DNA of 64,000 nt, taken from NCBI RefSeq assembly GCF_900143695.1, contig NZ_FRFE01000008.1:124001-188000 (forward strand), given 5' to 3'. Shown one piece after another: positions 36,740 through 44,846 of the stretch. The notes under the pieces are model-generated. The model did not search any database. It was not told the origin of the DNA and saw only the letters and a list, made by a program, of their open reading frames with translations. The DNA is from Desulfopila aestuarii DSM 18488. Lineage in GTDB: Bacteria; Desulfobacterota; Desulfobulbia; Desulfobulbales; Desulfocapsaceae. The number at the start of each line of letters is the position of its first letter. Within the stretch, counting starts at the first letter, position 1. The position numbers were made by a program, and so were the translations under genes.

Positions 36740-37159
36740 TTACCTCTGTTGCGTGTTGGCATCCGGGGACACCAGCATCATTTTGTTAACTACCGATTCA
36801 AGCTCAATAAAGTTCATGTCCATTGAAGACGTAAACCTTGGTCTGAGCTGATGATACCTGGAATCACTGAGATACTCGTCACCTCCGAGAATCAAAACAA
36901 CTCGGAACGAATCGAAAATATCCTGCATAGCGATCATCTGCTCGAGTTCATGCCAGTTGGCGGCAAAGAGAATCATCAGATCACCGCTCTGCGGTCGAAA
37001 GTTGATAGGCAGAAGCGAATACATACTGCCATGAAGAACTACCATATCCTTTAACAACTCAATATTTCTGAGCGCCGACAGACAACGCTGTGGACAGGTG
37101 AAATACTTGCAGTCGTTCCGGCATAGAGCCTCATGGAGTGAGTAGAAAAATGCGTTCAT
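36740..37159 (-). CDS. Small Cys-rich protein with receiver-like C-terminal half, chemotaxis unit
   Basis: A 139-aa protein I do not recognise. The N-terminus has four closely spaced cysteines (LCRNDCKYFTCPQRC, about residues 12-26), possibly a metal site. The rest alternates strands and helices (SGDLMILFAANWHELEQM, FRVVLILGGDEYL, MNFIELESVVNKMM) like a degenerate receiver without the phospho-acceptor aspartate. The stop lies five bases before the triple-CheW gene, so it is cotranscribed. The ATG at 37159 lacks a clear ribosome-binding site. It is the first gene after the sigma-54 promoter candidate. Confidence 0.6.
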   Translation of the reverse strand: MNAFFYSLHEALCRNDCKYFTCPQRCLSALRNIELLKDMVVLHGSMYSLLPINFRPQSGDLMILFAANWHELEQMIAMQDIFDSFRVVLILGGDEYLSDSRYHQLRPRFTSSMDMNFIELESVVNKMMLVSPDANTQQR

Positions 37160-37235
37160 AAAAATGATTATATAGTTAATGATTGCACACAAACGTGAAT
37201 AACATTTTGAACAACAGGGTCTTGGAATAGAGAAT

Positions 37236-37252
37236 AAGCAGAAAATATGCCA
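37236..37252 (-). promoter_or_regulatory. Candidate sigma-54 promoter of the chemotaxis unit
   Basis: On the minus strand TGGCATATTTTCTGCTT has GG and GC separated by the required 10 bases. It matches TGGCAC-N5-TTGC at most positions. The predicted start is near 37226, 67 nt before the first gene. Confidence 0.5.
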
Positions 37253-37358
37253 GAATGGAAAGCAGCGTCAGTTCAACAAGAAAGCACTGTATTTCATATG
37301 GCCACAGCGAAATATCCCACTGAGACCTCTCAAATGAGTACCACAAAAATTGTTAACC

Positions 37359-37378
37359 TTTGTGGACATGTCCACAAA
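37359..37378. promoter_or_regulatory. 20-bp perfect palindrome, probable activator site
   Basis: TTTGTGGACATGTCCACAAA is fully self-complementary and centred about 142 nt upstream of the predicted sigma-54 start, the usual place for an enhancer-binding protein. The adjacent sigma-54 response regulator is the natural candidate. Confidence 0.55.
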
Positions 37379-37550
37379 AGTTGACAGTTATGCAGAAGGA
37401 GATAGCGTCTGGAAAAACGGGAAAAGTGAGTAAAACGAAATAGAGGAGCACTAAGGACAGATTGCAGCAAAATTTCCACATAACGCAATGGAAACTCGCC
37501 CGGAATTCTCCTGGCTAACGTCGAGTCATTTTCATCAGGATATTGCTGGC

Positions 37551-38927
37551 TCAGTCGACACTCAGGCCATGCTTCTGCAGCAACTGATAATAACGTGTCC
37601 GGGATAAACCTGCGGTTCTGCATGATTGCGAGATATTACCATGCGAGTACTCCTTGAGCTTTACAAGGTACTCCTTCTCGCATGTTTCTTTATATTGACG
37701 CCAGGATGGAATAGCCTCAGCCACACTATGGGGAGGCTTTTTCACCGATACGCCGGCTCGCGCCTGGAGAACTCGGAATTTGTCCGGAAGATGAACGGCA
37801 AAACAGGTTGGCCCGAGAAAAGGATTGAGAAAAACCTGTTCGATTATCTGAAACAGTTCACGTACGTTTCCCGGCCAGTCGTATAAGGAGAGTGCCTCAA
37901 TAAAATCTGCAGCAACCCCTTTATTTTCAACCCCATACCTATCACACAACCGGCTTATATAATAGAGAACAAGCTCACGAATGTCTTCTCGCCGCTCCAG
38001 AAGTGAGGGAAGCTTGATAGTAAAAGCCTGCAGCCGAAATAGCAGATCTTCCCGAAACCTCCCTTCACGCACCCACTGCGAAAGATCGCGATTCGTAGCC
38101 GCCACCAGCCGAAAGTTACTATACAACTGACGCGAAGAGCCTATCGGCCGGTACTCGTGCTCCTGCAGTAATCTGAGAAATGTTTTCTGCATAGCAAGCG
38201 GCAACTCACCTACCTCATCGAGAAAAAGCGTTCCCCCGTCGGCGTGTTTGACAAGACCATCCTGATCACGGTCGGCATTGGTGAACGCGCCTTTCACATG
38301 ACCAAACAGAGTGCTCTCGATGAGTGACTCGGGTAAGGCGGCACAGTCGACAACCACAAAATTTTTATCGGCCCGCGCACTGTTTTCATGAATAGCCTTG
38401 GCAAACAACTCCTTGCCCGTACCGGTGGCACCGTTCACCAGCACGCTCACATCAGATGATGCTGCCCTGGCCACCTGATCCAGGCATTCGCTGATGGCAC
38501 GGCTGCTGCCTATGATGTTTTTCCGCTTCAACGCTACCGGCACCTCAAACACCTTGCGTTTCTCCTGCCGGTATTGCAGAGCCCGGGTCAAATGAAGAGA
38601 TAACTCCCTTATCACATGAGGCTTTTCTATATAACACCAGGCACCGCTGACAATCGCTTTCTCCGCGCCATCGGCTTCTCCCTGACCCGTGATAATAATA
38701 ATCTCAGGTTCTGAGCGTGCATGCTTGAAGTAACCGACCTCATCGAGGCCGTTACCGTCAGGAAGCTGCACATCCAGAAGAACGACATCAAATGAGCCAC
38801 CCCTCACCTCTGCCAGGCCATCCTGCAAAGTATGTACACACGTAGCCGTATGGTTTGAAGCAACCATCTGACCGGCCAGCATATCAGCGAGGAACTTGTC
38901 GTCATCGACTATAAGAATGTCAGCCAC
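37551..38927 (-). CDS. Sigma-54-dependent response regulator (NtrC family)
   Basis: A 458-aa activator. Receiver (1-120, DDD8-10 region, phospho-acceptor Asp in VVLLDVQLPDGNG), AAA+ domain (about 140-370) with Walker A GATGTGKE, Walker B GGTLFLDEVGEL and the sigma-54 contact loop KGAFTNA, a variant of GAFTGA that keeps Phe and Thr. A Fis-type helix-turn-helix ends the protein (NISQSCRTAGLSRTRYYQLLQKHG). The GTG start has AAGGAGG nine bases upstream and overlaps the kinase stop by eight bases, so the two form a coupled two-component pair. The downstream sigma-54 promoter candidate is its likely target. Confidence 0.92.
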   Translation of the reverse strand: MADILIVDDDKFLADMLAGQMVASNHTATCVHTLQDGLAEVRGGSFDVVLLDVQLPDGNGLDEVGYFKHARSEPEIIIITGQGEADGAEKAIVSGAWCYIEKPHVIRELSLHLTRALQYRQEKRKVFEVPVALKRKNIIGSSRAISECLDQVARAASSDVSVLVNGATGTGKELFAKAIHENSARADKNFVVVDCAALPESLIESTLFGHVKGAFTNADRDQDGLVKHADGGTLFLDEVGELPLAMQKTFLRLLQEHEYRPIGSSRQLYSNFRLVAATNRDLSQWVREGRFREDLLFRLQAFTIKLPSLLERREDIRELVLYYISRLCDRYGVENKGVAADFIEALSLYDWPGNVRELFQIIEQVFLNPFLGPTCFAVHLPDKFRVLQARAGVSVKKPPHSVAEAIPSWRQYKETCEKEYLVKLKEYSHGNISQSCRTAGLSRTRYYQLLQKHGLSVD

Positions 38928-41900
38928 CTCGTAGTGCCTCCTTAACCCTTAAGGAAAAATCCACCCTATCAACAGGCTTCATTAACAAATGACGAATACC
39001 TATCCGGGCAGCCTTTTCCGTATCCATGGCTTCACTGTAGCCAGTCACAACAATAATTGGCAGATCCGGCCGTAACGACAGCATCTCACGGGCGAGTTCT
39101 GCTCCTGTCATATTCGGCATGGTCATATCCGTAACTACCAGGTCACAGCACTTGGGGTTATCGCGAAAAGTTTTGACGGCCTCCAGACTACTATTGAACA
39201 ACGTTACACGGTAACCGAGTTTACTGAGCATCCGCTCATGCACTTTACCAACCACTTCCTCATCATCAATCAACATGATCCTTTCACTGCCGCGGCTCTC
39301 GGGCCCATGAATTTCCTGAATATCTGCAGGATCGGATTTAGCCACATTGAAATAGACATCAAATACTGTCCCCTTCCCCGGCGTGCTTGTAACATCAATC
39401 TCGCCGTTATGTTTTTTTACTATACCATGTACGACAGAGAGCCCCAGGCCGGTCCCATGCTCCTTGGCACGTGTAGTAAAAAACGGATCGAAAATTCGTT
39501 CCAGCTGTTTGGGCTCCATACCGCAACCGGTATCCTCAACAGAAAGATGCAGATACGCCCCAGTCATCCCAACGAGCCCATCCACTATTTTTTGATGCTG
39601 TGTCAAGCGGATTGTAATCTCTCCGTGCTCCGCACCGATAGACTGTTTAGCGTTGGTTAAAAGGTTCATCAGCAGTTGGTGCACCTGACTGCTGTCAGCC
39701 ATAATCGGCCCGCAGGAACCATCAATAAAATGATTGAGCCTGATGGTTGCAGGGAGGGAGGATCTCATCAGCTTCAGGACTTCCTTGACAATATACTGCA
39801 GCAAAAGAGGACGAAACCGGTCCTGGGTTTCCTGACGGGCAAAGGTCAATATCTGCTTGACCAGATCAGTCGCCCGGTCGCCACCCAACAGTATCTGATC
39901 AAGATCTTCCTGAACCGGGTTGTCTTTCTCCAGTTTCCCCTTCGCGATATACCCATAACCGATAACAGCTGAAAGTATATTATTGAAATCATGTGCAATA
40001 CCTCCAGCAAGAGTACCAATGGCCTCCATTTTCATCGCATGCTGGAGCTGTTTTTCGAGAGAATCTTCCCTGGTTATATCTCGCTTTAAGGCGATGTAAT
40101 TGGTGATTTTTCCAGAACCGTCAACAACAGGGGATATTGTCGCGTCCTCCTTAAAAAGGATGCCATTTTTTTTCCGATTTGTTAAACGACCGCGCCATAC
40201 CTTGCCAGCCAATAGGGTATTCCACATTTTGGAATAGAACTCCCTGTCATGGACCCCGCTCTGCAAAATCCCGGCGGTCTGCCCTATAGCCTCCTCCCGG
40301 GTATAACCCGTTGTTTCACAAAAGGCGGGGTTCACGTACTGCTGCATACCGTCAAGGTCAGTTATGACAACACTTTCCGACGCCTGCTCAATAGCAGCCG
40401 ACAACAGGCGGCGTTCTGCTTCCTGCTGGAGGGTCTGCGTAACATCCCGGGCTATCTGCACCAGCCATTTGAGTTGGCCCTGCTCATCAAATATCGGTGA
40501 GGAATGAACATCAAACGTCTTGGAGAGTTTTTCATTATAGATGAGACCACTATGTGTGCTGCAATCCTCACAGGTATTGAGAACCGGGCATCCCTCGCAT
40601 GGCTGGGAATAGCCCTGAAAAACCTCGTAGCATCTGTTCCCGATCAGATCGTTGAAAGACAGGTCAAACATCGTTCGAGCCGCCCGGTTGGCGCGGATTA
40701 TCCGCATATGCCGATCCTGGATAGTGACAATATCGCTCAAGGCATCAAATGTCTTTTCCCATTCTTCTTTGCTTCGTCGAAGAATCTGCTCAGTTTTGTA
40801 TTTGACCGTTATATCTTCGAAGGTAACAACCAGTTCCCTGTTAGGCAGAGTAAAGATCGAAAAATCCAGCCACATTCGCCCGCCGGAAACGCCCTCAAAA
40901 AAGGACGGCATATGCTCTTCTGACGTTGTTTTGTAGACCCGACCCATTGCTTCAGGCAATCCGGAATTTTCAATACCAGGCATAATCTCAAAAACGCTCT
41001 GCCCCACGCCTTTTTCCCTGGTAGTGTCACAGATTTTTTGTGCTGCACTGTTCAAATCCTTGATTGTGAAGGTGAGACCATCGTCATGGGACTCACAGAT
41101 CAGTACACCGCGCTCCGTTTGCCGGAATAGTTCCCGATACCGAATCTCCGATAGCCACTGCCCCGTTACATCCCGGACCGCTGCAACAACACTTTCGACG
41201 CTTCCATCCGGGCCGAATACCGGCCCCAGATCAATCTGGAAGTGCCGTGCCCCCCAACTCTCGATAAAACTGTTGTCACATCTGTAATGAAAAACAAACC
41301 TTATCGCCTCCAGCCATTTCTGTCCCACGTCCTCAGGCAACAGGTTCATCAATTTTCGGGGCAATTCAATATCCGGGCTGATCGTCAGCAGTTCACCAGC
41401 CTCTCGGTTGAGGTAAATAACAAAGCCCCCACGATCAATGCTCAGCACACCTGTGCCAGTGATCCGAAGAATACCCTCATAAAGAATGCTCCGATGTGCA
41501 TCGGACCGGCCCAATTCTCTTCCAACAGGAGTATTGGGGGAGGAAACGGCCAGGCCTCTCATCGATGTGGCGGGAGTAAGTGTCAGGACTACCTGCTTGA
41601 CCGTACCGTTTTCTTCCGGTATGGGAGCAAGCGAAATATCCACATCCATAGGATGAAGAGATCTGCCAGATAATAGTATCTTTGCAGTAAGTGGGTGGAG
41701 GACGTCACTGATATTTTTTGGGAGGCATCTGCCGATTTCTGCCTCCTGCGAGGCAATCATCATTTTCTCAAGCAGCTCAGCCCATACACAACCAGTCACA
41801 TCACGACCGAAGATATCTGCGGCGGGCTTATCGCACCAAAACACTTTTCCTGCGGCTGTCAGTAGCACAATGCCACTTCGACAAGTATGGGCTGCGGGGT

Positions 41901-41955
41901 TTCGAGTGTGATCTGGAGAAACTACCACTGCACCCGCTTGGGAAACGTTCAACAT
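38920..41955 (-). CDS. Multi-PAS hybrid histidine kinase, partner of the sigma-54 regulator
   Basis: A 1011-aa soluble kinase with about five PAS-type domains (about 25-135, 160-270, 275-390, 400-510, 515-630). The fourth carries the Cys-rich loop NRCYEVFQGYSQPCEGCPV and CEDC, a pattern common in sulfate-reducer and Geobacter PAS domains. HisKA follows with His655 in GGIAHDFNN, then HATPase (EHGTGLGLSVVHG) and a C-terminal receiver (LVVTDMTMPNMTG). No transmembrane segment is visible, so it senses a cytoplasmic signal. ATG 41955 is preferred to a TTG three codons upstream; neither has a good ribosome-binding site. It is coupled to the downstream sigma-54 regulator. Confidence 0.9.
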   Translation of the reverse strand: MLNVSQAGAVVVSPDHTRNPAAHTCRSGIVLLTAAGKVFWCDKPAADIFGRDVTGCVWAELLEKMMIASQEAEIGRCLPKNISDVLHPLTAKILLSGRSLHPMDVDISLAPIPEENGTVKQVVLTLTPATSMRGLAVSSPNTPVGRELGRSDAHRSILYEGILRITGTGVLSIDRGGFVIYLNREAGELLTISPDIELPRKLMNLLPEDVGQKWLEAIRFVFHYRCDNSFIESWGARHFQIDLGPVFGPDGSVESVVAAVRDVTGQWLSEIRYRELFRQTERGVLICESHDDGLTFTIKDLNSAAQKICDTTREKGVGQSVFEIMPGIENSGLPEAMGRVYKTTSEEHMPSFFEGVSGGRMWLDFSIFTLPNRELVVTFEDITVKYKTEQILRRSKEEWEKTFDALSDIVTIQDRHMRIIRANRAARTMFDLSFNDLIGNRCYEVFQGYSQPCEGCPVLNTCEDCSTHSGLIYNEKLSKTFDVHSSPIFDEQGQLKWLVQIARDVTQTLQQEAERRLLSAAIEQASESVVITDLDGMQQYVNPAFCETTGYTREEAIGQTAGILQSGVHDREFYSKMWNTLLAGKVWRGRLTNRKKNGILFKEDATISPVVDGSGKITNYIALKRDITREDSLEKQLQHAMKMEAIGTLAGGIAHDFNNILSAVIGYGYIAKGKLEKDNPVQEDLDQILLGGDRATDLVKQILTFARQETQDRFRPLLLQYIVKEVLKLMRSSLPATIRLNHFIDGSCGPIMADSSQVHQLLMNLLTNAKQSIGAEHGEITIRLTQHQKIVDGLVGMTGAYLHLSVEDTGCGMEPKQLERIFDPFFTTRAKEHGTGLGLSVVHGIVKKHNGEIDVTSTPGKGTVFDVYFNVAKSDPADIQEIHGPESRGSERIMLIDDEEVVGKVHERMLSKLGYRVTLFNSSLEAVKTFRDNPKCCDLVVTDMTMPNMTGAELAREMLSLRPDLPIIVVTGYSEAMDTEKAARIGIRHLLMKPVDRVDFSLRVKEALRGG

Positions 41956-42364
41956 AATTGCCAACTACTATAGATCCGATTATTTTCTTGAGTATCTACA
42001 CAGCGCTCTCCTGGAAATTAATGGACGCAACTATGTGACCTCGATCTCATGAACATACTACCTCGGCTGACAAATTCATACTACTCTGTGGGATTTTCTT
42101 TTGGCTTTTCACACGTGCCCACATGATCTTTCAGGATATCCCAATCGAGTTAGAAAAGGCAAATTTTCTCTCAGAATCACAAAAAGTGACACCATTGCCA
42201 ACCTCCCCCATAAAGCCCTGATGGTCAGCAAAGAAAATACATGTCCTCCATAAGAGAGAACGTACTCGATATCATGGAAAAAATAGGCAGCCGCAAGGTT
42301 GCTTATGCTGCCGAAGAAATACGATTTATTGGAAGGAAAACGTTGTTTTGCTGCTCGATATAGG
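41956..42364. other. Intergenic region between two hybrid kinase genes
   Basis: A 409-bp spacer between genes on the same strand. It should contain the promoter of the PAS-kinase/sigma-54 regulator pair, but I see no convincing element, repeat or small gene. Confidence 0.4.
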
Positions 42365-44356
42365 CTATCCCGCATCCTGCAGGATTTCACGAATAAGCGA
42401 CAACATAGCCTGGGGCTGAACCGGTTTCTGGATGAAACCCGCACCCTCCTCGTGGATACCTTTGGCATGGATAATATCCGCAGTATAACCGCTTGAGAAT
42501 ATCACCGGCACCCTGTCGTTCATCGCGCGTATTTTATCCAGACACTCTTTGCCGTTCATCCGGGGCATAACCACATCAAGCAGCAACAGATCTACCTCAT
42601 CGATATGCCGGCTGAACTTCTCGACCGCGTCCTCACCATCAACCGCCTCGATCACAGTATAACCAAACTGTTGAAGCATCGAGCACATCAGGTTACGGAC
42701 GTCATCGTTATCCTCAGCCACGAGAATAGTTTCATTTCCTCCAACAAGCGGTGTTTCTACCATTGCCTCATCAGATATTCCTGCCGATTGTTCGGCGATC
42801 GGCAAGTATATCTTGAAGGTCGTACCAGCACCAGGTTCGCTGTAGACCTGGATGTCTCCACGATGCTGGCGGATAATACCATAGACAATTGACAGGCCGA
42901 GCCCTGTGCCGCGCCCCATCTCCTTGGTGGTATAGAACGGTTCAAAAATGCGTTGGCACATAGCCTCATCCATGCCACCACCCGTATCGGAAACAGAAAT
43001 AACAGCATAGTTACCGGGCTCGAGCGTATTCGGAAGGCCACCGCGCTGGGGGATCACCCCGGCCAAGCTCGTTTCTATAATCAGCCTACCGCCATCATCC
43101 ATAGCATCGCGAGCGTTGGTTGCCAGATTGAGAAGGATTTGTTCCATCTGGCCACTGTCGGCCATTACCACCAAATCACGATCGGCAAGGATGGTCTTAA
43201 ACTCGATATCTTCACCAATTACCCGCATCAGCAGTTTTTCTACCCCGCTAACTACCTCGTTGAGATTGACTGGTCGGGGATTGATGATCTGTTTTCTGGA
43301 AAAAGCGAGCAGGCTTTTAGTGAGATGAGCGGCTTTTTCCGAAGAGGTCAGAATCTGCTCCACGTAGTTATTCAGGATCGGATCTTCTACAACTTTCAGC
43401 TTGAGCAGGTTGGCATAGCCCAGGATAGCGGTGAGCATATTATTGAAATCGTGAGCTATACCGCCAGTAAGCGTCCCAATTGCTTCCATTTTCTGTGAAT
43501 GGCGCAATTGCTCTTCCAACCGTTTCCGCTCAGTCACATCCTCCAGAACACCGTCGCTGCACTCCATCCGGCCCTCACTGTCGTAATGGGCCACGGCCGT
43601 CACTGAACACCAGATAGGAGTACCATCTTTTTTGCGCATGGCGATAAGCCGGTCCTTCACAAACCCATTGGTCCGCATTTCCTCAAGAAACTTCTGGCGG
43701 TCCACCATATCCAGATAGAGCTCGGTTACGGATATCCCATAGAAATCCTGCACTGAGTCATAGCCAAATATTTTGGCCATAGCTGTGTTGGTCTGGACAA
43801 TGCGCCCCCCTTCGACAGTATTACGGAAAACACCAATATTGAGGTTTTCAACGAGCGTTCTGAACTTCCACTCACTGTCACGCAGTGCAATCTCCACCTG
43901 TTTACGCTCTTCAAGCTGCGCCTCCAGTTCCGCTACCTTTTTCTCAAGTTCTGCCTCTCTTTGGCTCACCCCCTCTTGCCGTTTTGGGTCACCATCATTT
44001 TTATCGCTGCCCACGGAATACGACAGTCCATTCTGACCCGCACCCTCCCCCCCGCTCTCAATACAGAGTGGTGCAGATATTTCCGGGCCGGTATCAGCCC
44101 GCAACATTTCCCTTATGGAAAAAAAAACGAACAGACAAGACCCCACCGGCACTGCCATGGCGCCGAAACCACTGTGGATCGACAGCTCACGATCGACAAG
44201 CCCCCCAAAAAACTCGCTCCACGCTACCAAAACGGGCGTAAGATGAGACAACAAAACCGTCCACAAAACTCCCCCTGACACTGATATGGATAGCCAGAAG
44301 AAGGTTGCAAAGCAAAATAACAATAAGACCACACCAAAACCCGGTCGCTGTACCAT
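42365..44356 (-). CDS. Membrane-anchored PAS hybrid histidine kinase
   Basis: A 663-aa kinase. Two hydrophobic segments (about 7-29 and 64-84) flank a short extracytoplasmic loop, then a coiled coil (about 130-160), PAS (about 165-280), HisKA with His302 in [11 protein letters not shown], HATPase (GRGTGLGLSIVYGI) and a receiver (about 540-663, LLLDVVMPRMNG). The very short periplasmic loop suggests sensing through the membrane or the PAS domain. The ATG at 44356 is chosen because AAAGGGA lies eight bases upstream; an ATG 12 codons earlier has no such site. Monocistronic. Confidence 0.9.
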   Translation of the reverse strand: MVQRPGFGVVLLLFCFATFFWLSISVSGGVLWTVLLSHLTPVLVAWSEFFGGLVDRELSIHSGFGAMAVPVGSCLFVFFSIREMLRADTGPEISAPLCIESGGEGAGQNGLSYSVGSDKNDGDPKRQEGVSQREAELEKKVAELEAQLEERKQVEIALRDSEWKFRTLVENLNIGVFRNTVEGGRIVQTNTAMAKIFGYDSVQDFYGISVTELYLDMVDRQKFLEEMRTNGFVKDRLIAMRKKDGTPIWCSVTAVAHYDSEGRMECSDGVLEDVTERKRLEEQLRHSQKMEAIGTLTGGIAHDFNNMLTAILGYANLLKLKVVEDPILNNYVEQILTSSEKAAHLTKSLLAFSRKQIINPRPVNLNEVVSGVEKLLMRVIGEDIEFKTILADRDLVVMADSGQMEQILLNLATNARDAMDDGGRLIIETSLAGVIPQRGGLPNTLEPGNYAVISVSDTGGGMDEAMCQRIFEPFYTTKEMGRGTGLGLSIVYGIIRQHRGDIQVYSEPGAGTTFKIYLPIAEQSAGISDEAMVETPLVGGNETILVAEDNDDVRNLMCSMLQQFGYTVIEAVDGEDAVEKFSRHIDEVDLLLLDVVMPRMNGKECLDKIRAMNDRVPVIFSSGYTADIIHAKGIHEEGAGFIQKPVQPQAMLSLIREILQDAG

Positions 44357-44846
44357 ATGATAAGTCCCTTTGGCAGCAATCCTCCAGATCATTAAGCAAT
44401 GATGAGAATATCGCCGTCATTTCCTAATGTTTAATCTCTTCATTTTGGAGGATCGCTCGTGTTTTTTCAAGGAGAAACTCCGCATTCCGTCGTATGACAC
44501 AAGCACTGAGGTAATCACCCTGCCAGAACTCGTTTATAGAGAATCTGCAAGAGGACAACAGACATTTTCCAACCAGCAACAGACCTTAGCCCTCCAAAAT
44601 CCCAGACTGCCTGAAATGACAATACACTCCATATTTCTTTCCCCATTACAATCGTCTCACCGACTGAACAAAATGAGGAATTTCGTCTGACCACACGACG
44701 CGCCGCATACTTTTTTGTCGTAAAATCAATATCAAATGTTATTTTAAGAATGACTATTGGCAGGATTTTATTATGCAACTGCCAATCGGTAGTCGTCTAC
44801 TCATCTTGCCTGACTGGTGTTTCATACTCAATGGGAGATTTAGTGC
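44357..44846. other. Divergent intergenic region
   Basis: A 490-bp spacer between the divergent kinase and EF-hand protein genes. No repeat, RNA gene or convincing promoter pair was found. Open frames across it are not protein-like. Confidence 0.4.

Larger units (their letters stand above)
37160..37550. other. Regulatory spacer between sigma-54 regulator and chemotaxis unit
   Basis: A 391-bp A/T-rich spacer with no gene. It contains the sigma-54 promoter candidate and the 20-bp palindrome described separately, plus an extra CCACAAA half-site at 37341-37347. Confidence 0.55.
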
